A stretch of 64,000 bases of DNA from Rhizomys pruinosus (lineage: Eukaryota > Chordata > Mammalia > Rodentia > Spalacidae), in assembly GCA_009823505.1 (NCBI GenBank), contig VZQC01001595.1:651863-715862 (forward strand), read 5' to 3'. The notes under the pieces are model-generated. The model had not been told where the DNA came from, made no database searches, and saw only the letters and a list, made by a program, of their open reading frames with translations. Numbering within the stretch: position 1 is the stretch's first letter; every line of letters starts with the position of its first letter. Of the stretch, positions 25,911 to 37,457 are shown piece after piece. The position numbers and the translations under genes were made by a program.

Positions 25911-26630
25911 ATTTTTGCTAAAAGATGTCATGTTTTCCCTAAGGAAGTGTTTGAAGGTTCCTCCTTGGCAAGCCCAAACAACCATCAATCTTGCCTTTGT
26001 GATCCACACCGGGGTCCCTCCCTCCCATGGTCCCCCAAATGAGGTCCAGCAAGCACCTGTCCTGTCTTTATCTTCCTGCACTGGCCTCCATGATACAGCC
26101 CAGGCAGTCCAACAATGGCAGTCTATACTCTGACGAGGCTGAAATCCCCCTTGCTGCTCAGACCACAAGCTGGCTATCTAAGCAGTCCCCATCTGACATT
26201 GAAGGTCTGGATCTGGTCCTCAGGGGTCACTTGGGTTTTTTTTGGGCGGGGAGGGTGGGAGCCCCCAGCTTCCTTCAGCCTTTCATTTACCAGTTCCATC
26301 CACTCAAGGACAAAAATCAGGTCTTTCTAGACCAGGCTTCCCTTTCTGAAGCATGAGCAGACTTTCCTCTTTATTGACTGGACACTGGCTGAAGTCCCAT
26401 TAGTGGATCTCCAAGACCTCCTTGAATAGGAATTGTGGTGACCCACATTTGCAGGACATTTCAAGAGATGCCCCCATGCATAATCCCCTAAGACTTAGTT
26501 GACCTCTGAGGGCAAGGAACAAACTTATCCCTTACGACCCTTGGCCAAATTGGTATGGGCATTAAGTATGGTTGTTAAGCACCCAGAAAGGCTAAGTTAC
26601 ACCAGACTGATACATTGCACCTATGTTAAA

Positions 26631-27258
26631 ATTGTATCTTCTGAAAACAATCTGTATGTTATTTCCATAGAATATTTCTTGATTTGCATTTTTCTATTTT
26701 AATTTTATATTATGCTAAAAAATGAATACATACCCACCATCATATACCAAAAATCCAAAGTCTGAAAATAAATGGTAGGTTAGTTCTAGAACTTGTATAG
26801 GGATTCACAATATAAGAGCACAGTTCTTTTCAGATCATGAGGAGTATAACATCAATGTTTCTCAGTTTGTCTTACAACTAGGTACTTGTTACTAGCATCC
26901 ACAGATGAGGGATACAATTTGTTTTCTGTTTTTCTGGTTCTGTGTTACTTCACTTAGCATAATGGCTTCGAGTTCCGTCCATTTACCTGCAAAGTTCATG
27001 ATGTCATCTTTCTTTACCACTGCATAGAACTCCATCGTGTAGATGTACCACATTTTCTCTATCCACTAGTTGGTTGAGGGGCACTCGGGTTGTTTCCAGC
27101 TCTTCACTGTTGTGAAGAGAGCTGCAGTAAATATGGCTGTACATGTATCTCTGTGGTAGGATGAGTCTTGTGGGTATATACCCAAAAGTGTTATGGCTGG
27201 GTCAGGTGGTAGGCTCATTTTTAGTCTTTTAAGGGTTCTCCACACTGTTTTCCAAGGC
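26631..27258 (-). mobile_element. L1 3' UTR and ORF2 C-terminal fragment
   Basis: The reverse frame at 27066-27260 reads the conserved L1 ORF2 end (SLPPDPAITLLGIYPQD, HRDTCTA). The element breaks off at about 27258 next to 'acagaagagacta', the same 13 bases as at 23521, so it is 5'-truncated there. Confidence 0.85.
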
Positions 27259-27271
27259 ACAGAAGAGACTA

Positions 27272-27550
27272 ATATTTTTTTTTAAATTGCCTTCTATGCC
27301 AGTAAATTTTTTATTTGTAATATACTTTTGACATACAAAGCACCTGGAATTTCATCACAATGAATTTACCATTGAAAGGAGAATATTGAGAACATCTTTT
27401 ATTTCCCAGAGAGAAGAGTCTGTGTGAAGGTATTTGCATCAGAGACTGCCTTCATCATGAGGTAGAGCAGAGAATACTTTATGGTACATAACTTGCAGAA
27501 AAAATTGTACAGTGTACATGTTTTTAATGAAGACCTCAGTTTATATATTC
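27272..27550. other. Intron 6, nothing recognised
   Basis: No supported feature. Confidence 0.5.
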
Positions 27551-28015
27551 ATTTCATTAGATTCTTAAGTATTTTCTTAATGTTTCTCATTGAAGTTTTG
27601 TGCAATTCATACAACATTTCTCAGTCCAGCTTTAGACCTTGTTTCCATGCCTCCCACCCCGCTGGAGTTCATGCATTTTGCAATGTATGTCGTGCATCAT
27701 TTTTCATTCTTTTTAAAGTTTTAATATTCAGAGGTTTATTGTTTTGGACTGAAATTTACTGTTTCAGTCAGTTCTTTGACCCAGTTCTTTTGTTTTTGTT
27801 CCCTCCCATTTGTATTGTTCTAAAATATGTATATGTGCTCTTTACACATATACCAAAATTATGAAATCTGAAAGTAAACTGTATGTTAATTCCAAAACAT
27901 GTTTAGGAATTCACATTTTCCCCCTTTAATTTTATATTACTCTAAATTATCCATACATACCCTCCCCCCATATACCACAACTACAAAGTCTGAAGATAAG
28001 TGGTGGTGAAGTATT
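27551..28015 (-). mobile_element. L1 3' UTR fragment
   Basis: Relative of 5998-6510 and of 28340-28960: 'tttattgttttggact', 'cagttctttgacccagttct', 'tttaattttatattactcta'. Confidence 0.72.
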
Positions 28016-28339
28016 TATTTACCTGAAAACTCTCCCAATGTATCAAAAGACTTTATCACATCTATGATTATTTTCTCTTAGCCTACCATGGTCAATATGA
28101 CCTACTGCTTTTATGCCTTTATGTATTCTTGACTAAACAAAGAAATTCCTTTAAAATTGTCTCTGAGTATGAATTTTTCCTCTCAGAACAACTGTGAATC
28201 TGATACTGATGAATAGAAAATAGACATTTTTAAACACCTACAAAAGGCAGAAAGTAACAGTGTGTTTACACTTAACAACTGCTGAAACCTGGGTAACTGC
28301 TAGTACTGTGAGCATTTTTTTTTCTTTTGCAGTGTACAC
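28016..28339. other. Intron 6, nothing recognised
   Basis: No supported feature. Confidence 0.5.
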
Positions 28340-28382
28340 TATCTTTTTTATTGAACCTTTGCGCATTTCATAGAACATTTCT

Positions 28383-28493
28383 TTTTTTTTTTTTTTTTGG
28401 CTTTTTGAGACAGGGTCTCCCTGACCTCACAAAGATCCTCCTGCCTCTGCCTCCCAAGTGCTAGGATTAAAGGCATATGCCACCATGCCCAGC
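28383..28493 (-). mobile_element. B1 SINE with internal deletion
   Basis: 'gggtctccctgacctcac' joins the 3' half to the 5' third, losing about 60 bases of the middle. It is flanked by near copies of 'catttctt'. Confidence 0.88.
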
Positions 28494-28600
28494 ATATTTC
28501 TTATATAAAATTTAGACACATTCCCCCTTTAATTCTCCCACCCCTCCAGAGATCATGCATTCTGCCATGTCTTGCATCTTTTTCTCAGTCCATTTTGTTA

Positions 28601-28762
28601 CTTTTTTTTTTTTTTTGGTGTTTTCGAGACAGGGTCTCCTGTAGCCCCAGCTGTCCTGGAACTCACTCTGTAGACCAGGCTGGCCTTGAACTCACAAAGA
28701 TCCGCCTGCCTCTGCCTCCCAAGTGCTGCTAGGATTAAAGGCGTGCGCCACCATGACCGGCT
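28601..28762 (-). mobile_element. B1 SINE
   Basis: Full reverse B1 with TSD 'ctcagtccatttt' on both sides. Low divergence, with 'gcgtgcgccaccatgaccgg' end. Confidence 0.95.
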
Positions 28763-28965
28763 CAGTCCATTTTTTTTTTTTTTTAATTCATAGCACAAGT
28801 TTACTGTTTCAGTTAGTTCTTTGAACAAGTCTTTTTTGTTTTTGCTGTTCCCTTTAATTTTATATTCCTCCAAATTATGCATGTATACACTCCACAGTAT
28901 ACCCAAATTAAGACATCTGAAAATAAGCTATAAGTTAAGTCCAAAACATGTTTAGGAATTCACTT

Positions 28966-29117
28966 TTTTTTTTGGCCTTTCTGAGACAGGGTCTCCCTCT
29001 AGCTCCAGCTGCCCTGGAGCTCACTAAGTAGACAAGGCTAGCTTTGAACTCACAGAGAGCTGCCTGCCTCTGTCACCCAAGTTCTGGGATTAAAGGCCTG
29101 CACCACCACACAGAGCT
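28966..29117 (-). mobile_element. B1 SINE
   Basis: Reverse B1 with flanks 'aggaattcac' and 'agggattcac'. It separates the L1 fragment on the left from the plus-strand L1. Confidence 0.9.
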
Positions 29118-29171
29118 AGGGATTCACCTTTTAACAGAAGAGTTGCATGCAAGTAAAAAGAAATATTACAG

Positions 29172-29520
29172 ATTCCCAGAGACCACAGCACAGTGCCCTG
29201 GTAAGGCAGAACTGCCTTGTGGCTTTGGAGTCCTAGAACTGCCCCTGGAACCCCCCACCTGGGTTCCTGAGACCACCAAGGCATGGGCACAGAGCAGTGC
29301 CCCAGTAAGGTGTAAATTCCTTTTGGCATTGGGGCCTTAGACCCACCCCCAGAACCTCCCACCTGGGTTCCAGATACCACCAGTGCATGGGCAAAACACA
29401 GGGCCTTGTTAAGGTGGAAATTTCTTGTGGCATTGGGGCCCTAGACCCATCCCCAGAACCTCCCACCTGGGTTCCAGAGACCACAGCATCATGGGTGCAC
29501 CTAGACAGGGGTGCAGCAGG
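29172..29520 (+). promoter_or_regulatory. L1 5' UTR tandem monomers
   Basis: 'cccacctgggttcc' recurs at 29254, 29358 and 29462, exactly 104 bases apart, giving three units and a partial fourth. In rodent L1s such monomers carry the internal promoter. Here they are diverged from each other, so activity is doubtful. Confidence 0.8.
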
Positions 29521-30197
29521 TGAACAGGGTACCAGCATGCCAAAGTAGCAACCACCCCTCCCCCCCTCAAGCTGAGGGAGCTGTGCTGCAGACTAGCAGG
29601 TGCAGGGTTAGTGAATCTACTCTGCAGCCAATATTAAGACACCAGAATCTAAAAACACAAACATACAAATGAACAAACAAAAAAACCAAATCCACATGTC
29701 AAAGGCACAATGAAAAAACAACATGGGTAAAGCTCATAATAAACCCACACCAAACTCTACCAGTCAGACAGAAGACTCCTACAACGAGATCTCCTGGAAG
29801 GAAACCAAGACACAGATCTTAAAAGAACAATTCTGTACGTATTAAAATAAATCGAATATTAAGAACAACTCAGAGAACTAAGGGGATAAAATGAAAAACT
29901 CTGGAAGTGTCTACAAGGAAAAACGATAAACACTGGAAAGAACTAGAGGGAGAGAATGAGAATCTTCAAAAAGAACTAGAGGAAGAGAAACACAAACTCT
30001 GAAAAGAACTAGAGGAAGAGAAGCACAAATTCCAAAAAGAATTAAGGGAGAGTATGACAAACTCTGGAAGGAAGTGGAAACACTGAAAAGAACCCAAGCT
30101 GAAATGAAAAAAGAAAGAGATGAGTGAAGCAAGGAGCTACAAGTAGAGAATGACAACCTCCAAAAGGAAATGGAAATACTAAAGAAATGAAGAAGGA

Positions 30198-30356
30198 GCC
30201 GGGCATGTTGGCACATGCCTTTAATCATAGCACTTGGGAGGCAGAGGCAGGTGGATCTTTGTGAGTTCAAGGCCAGCCTGGTCTACAGGGTGAGTTCCAG
30301 GACAGCTGGGGTTACAAGGAGACCCTGTCTCAAAAAGACCAAGAAAAAAAAAAAAG
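30198..30356 (+). mobile_element. B1 SINE inside L1 ORF1
   Basis: Complete B1 ('gccgggcatgttggcac') with flanks 'aatgaagaagg' and 'aatgaaaaagg'. It disrupts the L1 ORF1 coiled-coil region. Confidence 0.94.
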
Positions 30357-30469
30357 TAATGAAAAAGGAAATGGAACATTCATCCAATCAATAGGAAAGG
30401 ATGGAAAAAGCCTTAGATGCAGAATGGATAAAGCAGAAAATAGAATATCAGACCTGCAGGAGAACACAG

Positions 30470-31035
30470 TGTTGTTGTTCAGTGTCTTTGAGTCATGCGT
30501 AACCTCATTCCACGTGCTGTTCTTCCCTTCTTGGCCCAGCTCCAGGACTCTCCTCTGCCTGCAGGCTGACAGTCTCTAGGCTTAGCTCTGGCAAGAAGGT
30601 GGGGGTGGGGCTGCAGGAGATCACTAGTGGGCAGAGAGCTAGGAGGATAGTAACTCCATTTATTTTCTGTCAGTGAGGTATATATATATTGAAGGCTACT
30701 GTGCTCTGGGCAAGGAAGTGGGGGGCAGGAGGAAGGGTAGGGTGAGCCACCTTGGCTCTAATTGGGGGGCTGTAGAGCTCCTGTTTGTGCAACAGGTAAC
30801 TAGAGGTGTGACATTTTGCTCAAAGCCTCAAGGGAAGGGGTCATCTGGTCCTGCAACTTTGCATAGATAGGGCAAAGCAAGAAACATTGTAATATCCTGA
30901 ACCTTCCAGGGAGCTACAGATAACTCACTCACAGAAGCAACTGAATGCCCACAGAGATATCAGATACCCAGAGATCTTACAGGACAGGTCTTACAAGTTC
31001 TTGCCTCAAGCCACACACAAAGTTTCATTCCCACA
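30470..31035 (+). mobile_element. Solo LTR of an endogenous retrovirus
   Basis: A 566-base unit starting 'tgttgttgttcag' and ending 'cattcccaca' (TG...CA). The flanking six bases are 'acacag' (30464-30469) and 'acatag' (31036-31041). L1 ORF1 resumes on the right. A TATA-like stretch lies near 30680. A six-base TSD is typical of class II (ERVK-like) elements, but the family is not named. No internal viral genes are present. The plus orientation is set by the TATA-like box only. Confidence 0.7.
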
Positions 31036-34000
31036 ACATAGAAGATCTAAAATGCTCAAGTGAAAAATTAAAAACAAACAAAAAAAACCCAAAAGTGGAA
31101 AAAAACAGGATATGGTGATACTATGAATAGACCAAATCTCCACATCATAGGGATAGAGGAAGGAGGAGAATCCCAAGACAATGGTATGGATCAGATCTTC
31201 AAATCTGATCTTCAAGAAGATTTCCCCAAACTGAAAAAAGACAAACCCATACAAATACAAGAAGCACATATAACACCAAATAGACAAGACCAGAAAAGAA
31301 ACTCCTCATGACATATCATGGTTACAATGCTAGATGCTCAAAACAAAGACAAATTGCTGAAAGCCACAAGAGAAAAACAACAAATTACATACAAGGGTAA
31401 ACCCATCAGAATTACAGCTGACTTCTCAGTGCAAACTATGAAAGAAGAACGTGGACCAAAGTATTCCCAGTGCTAAATGACTTTAGATGCCAACTGGAGT
31501 ACTATACCTAGCAAAAATGTTAATTATAGTTGAAGGAGAAAGAAAAATATTTCATGACATAAAGAAAATGAAAGAATACATGTCAAAAAACTCAACACTT
31601 CAGAAAATACTGGAAGCAATTCAAAGAACAGAGGAAAGGAACAACTATCTCAAATGACAAAAGAAAAGAGAGAAACTAATAAAAGCATAACAGTGTAAAT
31701 AGAAACCGAGACCAAGAAGGCAAACCAAGAATATGTTGAAAGGTAGCAACAAACATCTCTCAATAATGACCTTAAATATTAATGTTCTAAACTCCCCCAT
31801 CAAAAGACATAGACTGGGAGAATGGATTAGGAAACAGAATCCATCTGTATGCTGCCTACAAGAAACCCGTCTCATCTTCAAGGATAGACACCAACTCAAA
31901 GTGAAATGATGGAAAAAATATTCCAAGCAAATGGTACCAAAAAGCAAGCAGGATTTGAATATCAGAGAAAATAGACCTCAGAGTAAAGTCAACCAGAAGA
32001 GACAAAGAGGGCCATTACATCCTTATCAAAGGAACAATTAACCAGGAAGACATCACAATCCTAAATGATTATGCACCAAACTATATAAACACATTTCTGC
32101 AGGTCATCAAGACAGAGATTAATCCCAACACACTAATCATAGAAGACTTCAATTCCTCACTGAACTTCTTGGATAGATCAACTGGACAAAAAATAAACAG
32201 AGAGACATTGGAACTGAAGAATATTGTAAAACAAGTGGACCTCACAGACATCTACCAAATATTCCATCCAAACGCCAGAGAATATAATTTCTCAGCACCT
32301 CATGGAACAGTCTCCAAATCGGCCACATACTGGGACACAAAAGAAAGTTCAACAAGGATAAAAGAACTAATTTCATGAATTCTTTCAGACCACAGTACAA
32401 TAAAGCTCAATATTAACACCAGAACAAGCCTGACTAACTATAAGAACACATGGAAACTAAACACAATCCTGAATAATGAATGGGTCAGGGAAGAAATAAA
32501 GAATGAAATAAAAATATTCATGGAACTAAAAGAAAAATACAACACAACAAAACCTGTGGGATACATTAAAGGGGGAAATTTATAGCCCTAAGTGCCCACA
32601 TTGAAAAAACAGAAAGGGGACAAATAAATGATCTAACACTATAGCTAAAAACACTTGAGAGACAATAACAAATAGACCCTAAACCCAACAGACAGGAAGA
32701 AGTAACAAAAATCAGAGCAGGAATCAATGAAATAGAAACAAGGAAAAATCAATGAATCCAAAAGCTGGTGCTTTTAAAAGATAAGCAAGATAGACAGACC
32801 TCTAGCCCAGTTAACCAAATGAAAGAAAAAGCAACTCCAAATTAATAGTATTTGTGATGAAAAGGGAAACGTCACAACAGATAAAAAAAAGATCCAGATA
32901 ATCATATGAGACTACTTCAAAACTACACTAATTTTGAAAACGTAAGAGAAATGGGTGAATATCTGAAATCCTGGGAACCATCAAAGCTTGACCCAGAGAA
33001 GGTTGACAGTTTAAACAGACCCACAGCATTTGAAGAAATTGAAGATGTAATTAAAAAAACTCCCAACTAAAAAATGTCCAGGCCAAGATGGTTTTATAGC
33101 AGAATTCTATAAAACATTTAAAGAGGTCTTACAACCATTACCACTCAAACTATTCAGAAGGTTACAAACAGAGGGAAATCACCCTAACTCCTTCTATGAA
33201 GCCAACATCACAATAATAACGAAAGCAACCAAGACACAACCAAAAAAGAAATCTATAGACCCATCTCATTAATGAACACAGATGCAAAATTCACAACAAA
33301 ATAATTGCAAATAATATACAGACCCATATCAAAAAGATCTTCCATCATGACCAAGTTGGATGCATACCAGATATGCAGGGATGGTTCAACATATGCAAAT
33401 CAATAAATATAAAACACATAAATGGACTGAAAGGTCTAAATCACACAATCATCTTAATTGATGCAGAAAATCCTTTGATAAATCCAGCACCCCTTCATAT
33501 TTAAAGTTCTGTTGACTGAAGGGAACATTCCTAAATCTAATCAAAGTCATATACAACAAACCCACAGTCAACATCATCCAATGGAGAAAAATTATAACCA
33601 TTCCCTTTAAAGGCAGGAACCCAGCAAGACTGCCCCCTATCACATCCCTCTTCAGTATAGTGCTTGAAATGGTTGCTAGGGCAATAAAGCAAGATAGGGA
33701 AATTAAAGGCAACCTAATTTGCAAAGAAGTCACACTTTCCCTGTTTGCTGATGTCATTATAGTTTACCAGAGGGATGCAAAATACTCCATCAGAAAACTC
33801 CTAGTAATAAGAGTTTCATTAAAGTGGCAGGATACAAAATTAACCTAAAAAATCAGTAGCATTCTTTTACACCAACAACAAGCAACTGGAGAAGGAATAT
33901 AAGGAGAACTTCCCACTCACAATAACCTCAAAAAAATACCTGTGATTAAACCTGATCAAAGACACCAAAGATCTCCACAACAAAAATTTTAAATCCCTGA

Positions 34001-34340
34001 AGAAGGAGATTGAATATGACATCAAAAGATGCAAAAATCTCCCATGCTCCTGGATTGGAAAAATTAATATAGTAAAAATGTCCATTCTATCCAAATTAAT
34101 ATACAGATTCAATGTAATTCCTATTAAAATTCCCAAGAGTTTCTTCACAGAGTTGGAAAATAAACCCTTAAATTCATATGGAGAGACAAAAATCCCCCAA
34201 ATAGCTAAAGCAAGCCTGAGTGAATGCAGAGTGCATGAATGGGGGGGGGGGCATGCGGAGAAGGGAAAGGAAAATATGTGTAAATAAAAATGAAAAATGA
34301 TGTCTGAAATATACCAAACATCAATAAAATTATTATTAAA

Positions 34341-34714
34341 AAAGTTTAAAGTTGTCTAGCAGTCTTGGAGGTTTTTCATATAGAAAGCTGACAATTTTAG
34401 ATCTCATGTCATATAATTATTTTCAATTCTAGGTTGATTTAACAGTATCAGCTGTTCAAACTAAACATATCCAGAGCAAACGTGGAAGAAATAGACCAGT
34501 TAATGTACTGTGCTCCTTTTTTTTCAAAAATAAAATTGTTAGTTTAATACCATGTACCAAAGGAAATAAACTAAAGAAAATCTGGAAAAAAGAAATATTA
34601 CTTTACATTTCTAAATTACATAGCAAGTTTATTTATGGTTTAATATACTCTTTTTGAAGTGGCATCTGGTATTATATTTATTAAAAAAATTACTCGTCTG
34701 CCTTATGAATAAGG
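34341..34714. other. Intron 6, nothing recognised
   Basis: No supported feature. Confidence 0.5.
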
Positions 34715-34871
34715 ATTTGGTGCTAAGATTCACACATAAGGGGCACCATATATCCTTTGTTTTTCTAGGACTGTGTTACTTCACATAGCATAACTGCTTT
34801 TGTTTCTATTCATTTACCAGCAACATTCATGATATCTTCCTTCTTTACTGCTGCATAGAACTCCATTGTGG

Positions 34872-35043
34872 TCTTTTTTTTTTTTTTTTTTTTTTTTTTG
34901 CTCTTTTTTGAGGACAGGGTCTCCCTGTAGCCCCAGCTGTCCTGGAACTCACTCTGTAGACCAGGCTGGCCTTGAACTCACAAAGATTCGCCTGCCTCTG
35001 CCTCCCAAGTGCTAGGATTAAAGGCGTGTGCCACCACGCCAGC
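34872..35043 (-). mobile_element. B1 SINE in L1
   Basis: Full reverse B1 flanked by a perfect 14-base TSD 'agaactccattgtg' (34858-34871 and 35045-35058). Low divergence, so relatively young. Confidence 0.96.
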
Positions 35044-35887
35044 TAGAACTCCATTGTGTATATGTACCACATTTTCTTTTTCCAGGCATCAGTTGAGGGA
35101 TACTTGGGTTGCTTCTAGTTCTTTGCTATTGTGAAGAGAGCTGCAATAAACATGGTTGTGCATGCATACTGCAATAGCATGAATTTTATGGGTATATACC
35201 CAGGAGTGCTATGACTAAGTCAGGTGGTAGGTTCATTTTGAGTCTTTTAAGGGTTCTCCATACTGCTTTCCATATGGGTTGTACAAGTTTGCATTCCCAC
35301 CAGTGGTAGATGAATGTTCCCCTTTCCCCTCAACCTCTCCAGCTTTCAATATAATTTGTTTTCTTGATCATAGCCGGTCTTCCTCAGGAAAGATGAAATC
35401 ATAACGTGATTTTAATTTGTATTTCCTTAATTATTAGCAATGGTGAACACATTTTAAGATATTTCTCAGCCATCTTTACTTCTTCCTCTGTGAAGTCTCT
35501 GTTCAGCTGTTTACTCCATCTTTTTATTTGGTCATTTGTTTTCTTGCTCCTTTGGTTTTTGAGTAAATTATATATTCTGGATGTTAATGCTCTGTCAAGT
35601 GTATCACTGTTGAAGGTTTCCTTCCACTCTGTGGGTTTTCTCTTCACTTCTTTGATTGTTTCTTTCACTGTACAGAAGCTTTTGAGTTTAATGAGGTTTT
35701 TCTTGTTGATTGTTGACCTTATTTCCTGCACAGCTCCTGTGTGATTTAGAAAGTCTTTTCCTATGCCTGTATCTTGTAGGTTATTGCCAATGATTTCTTC
35801 AATCATTTTCAGAGTTTCAGGTTTTACGTTGAGGTCTTTGATCCATTTGGAGTTGATTTTTGTACAGGGTAAAAGTGGGGGTTTACT

Positions 35888-36029
35888 TTTATTTTTTGTT
35901 GTTTTGTTCTTTTTGAGATAGGATATCCTTGTAGCTCCAGCTGTCCTGGAACTTGCTCTGTAGACCAGGCTGGCCTTGAACTCACAGAGATGAGTTCTGC
36001 CTCTGTCTCTCAAGTGCTGGGATAAAAGG
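35888..36029 (-). mobile_element. B1 SINE in L1, 5'-short
   Basis: Reverse B1 lacking its first bases, inserted in ORF2 between 'gggtttacttttatt' and 'agttttattctt'. Confidence 0.88.
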
Positions 36030-36645
36030 AAGTTTTATTCTTCTACAAGCAGTGATCCAGTTTTGCCAGCACCTTGTGCTGAAGAAGCTGTCTTTCCTCC
36101 ATTGAGTCTTCTTGGCCCTTTTGTCAAATATGAGGTGGCTGAATTGCACGTGCTAATGTTTGGATGTTAAATTTTTTCCACTGATCTACAGGTCTATTTT
36201 TGAGCCAGTACCAGGCTGTTTTAATGACTATAGCCCTGTATTATAGTTTGAAGTCTGATATAGTAACACACACCCCCCTCCCCCCCCCCCCCGCTGCATT
36301 GCTCTTTTTTGCTCAGAATTGCTTTGGCTATCTGGGGTCTTTTGTTTTTCCATATGAATTTAACTATGTTTTTTGTAAGTCTGTGAAGAAACTCTTGTGG
36401 ATTTTAATTGGGATTGCATTGAATCCGTATATTAATTTGGGTAGTATGGTCATTTTTACTATATTAATTCATCTAATCCATGAGCATTGGAAGTCCTCCT
36501 GTCCTCTGGTGTCTTCTTCAATCCCATTCTTCAAGAGTTTGAAATTTTGCTGTAGAGATCTTTAGTGTCTTTGGTCAAGTTTGTTCTAAGATTTTTTTTT
36601 TTTTTTTTATTGAGGCTGTTGTGAATGGGAAGGTCTCCTTTTTTA

Positions 36646-37045
36646 TTTGATTTTTTTTAAATAATAAGTAATAAGTAATGAATACAAGCATCCTTCATGT
36701 GAACCAATTTGCAAGCAGCTATGCCCAAACTTATACAGCCCAAGGCCCCTATTGTCCAGCTGGAGGGGCTTGTATGTATAATCATGTTGATCAAATAAGA
36801 GTCCAGTCTATATTTCTGTAGTTTCATAATTCACCCCAATCACAGCCCTTACATTCTACCATGCCCCCTCTTCTGCAGGTTGTTCCCTAGGCTTTAGAAA
36901 AGGGACACAAGTGGTCAATAAGCAAAACAGTCTACTTTCTCTGGAGATGTCATTTTGGACTCTGATCTGTTCAGGCTGTTTCCTTTCATGGGTTGGCAGA
37001 TTATCCAGGAATAACCTTTTACTCCTTTTATTCCTTCTCTAATTG
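36646..37045 (-). mobile_element. L1 3' end fragment, reverse
   Basis: Matches 23690-24060 closely ('cttgtatgtataatcatgtt', 'ccctcttctgcaggttgttc'). It is a separate piece from the ORF2 fragment to its left. Confidence 0.75.
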
Positions 37046-37442
37046 CTTGTTGCATTTTTATACAGGATTGGCATCCTTGCTTCCTGCTTCCTATATGAAC
37101 TTAGCCTTGAGGTTCTGAAAGGCCCTGGAAGACCATAAGGACTGGCAGCCTATATGCCTCTGACTTGTAAGGCTCAGTTAATCTGTAGAGGTTGAGACTC
37201 ACACCTGGTTGCATTTGTTGATAGAAGTAATAATATTCACAGCAGTAGATATGTGGGTTTTCAACAAAATTAGTCATGCAAAGAGACAGGAAAATATGAT
37301 CCATACCCAGGGGGAAGTGGGGGAAAAGTCAGCAGCAACTTTCATATTTTCCCCAGATGTTGAGTGCAGTAGAAACTTCAAAGTATAATGCAAATATTTT
37401 CAGAAAACTCAGAGGAAACCTACTTGTAGAATTAAATGTCAT
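37046..37442. other. Intron 6, nothing recognised
   Basis: No supported feature. Confidence 0.5.
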
Positions 37443-37457
37443 AAGAATGTATTAATA

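Larger units (their letters stand above)
25360..26630 (-). mobile_element. L1 3' UTR, copy B
   Basis: Second copy of the 24452-25057 sequence, extended to about 26630. It contains (TA)n 25573-25597, (CA)n 25598-25612, (CA)n 25714-25751 and a TTTC/TTCC tract 25771-25910. Confidence 0.78.
28340..28963 (-). mobile_element. L1 3' UTR fragment hosting two B1s
   Basis: L1 3' sequence ('gatcatgcattctgccatgt', 'tttactgtttcagttagttc') split by B1s at 28383-28493 and 28601-28762. Confidence 0.72.
29170..34340 (+). mobile_element. Nearly full-length L1, decayed
   Basis: In order: 104-base 5' monomers (29172-29520), a 5' UTR, ORF1 remains (coiled coil 29870-30190; RNA-binding part with NRPNLHIIGIEEG at 31120-31320), the ORF2 endonuclease region (near 32000-32380) and the reverse transcriptase (33000-33850). 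The 3' UTR ends with poly-A signals at about 34330. Both ORFs are broken by many stops and frameshifts. The catalytic FADD box reads FADV at about 33748. A B1 (30198-30356) and a solo LTR (30470-31035) are inserted in ORF1. It cannot encode working proteins as read. Confidence 0.9.
34715..36645 (-). mobile_element. L1 ORF2 C-terminal half, reverse
   Basis: The reverse frame 35399-36013 reads ORF2 C-terminal sequence (GIGKDFLNHTGAVQEIRST, KRWSKQLNRDFTEEEV). Relatives are at 41213-42986. Two B1s (34872-35043, 35888-36029) are inserted. A C-rich run lies at 36271-36293. Frames are broken. Confidence 0.9.

Noticed and set aside
25530..26168. Open frames of 135-170 codons around the CA and TTTC tracts
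   Set aside because: They exist only because simple repeats lack stops; the peptide is low-complexity and the region is L1 3' UTR.
32169..32378. Gene with an endonuclease-like fragment
   Set aside because: It is the L1 ORF2 endonuclease region of the decayed element at 29170-34340.
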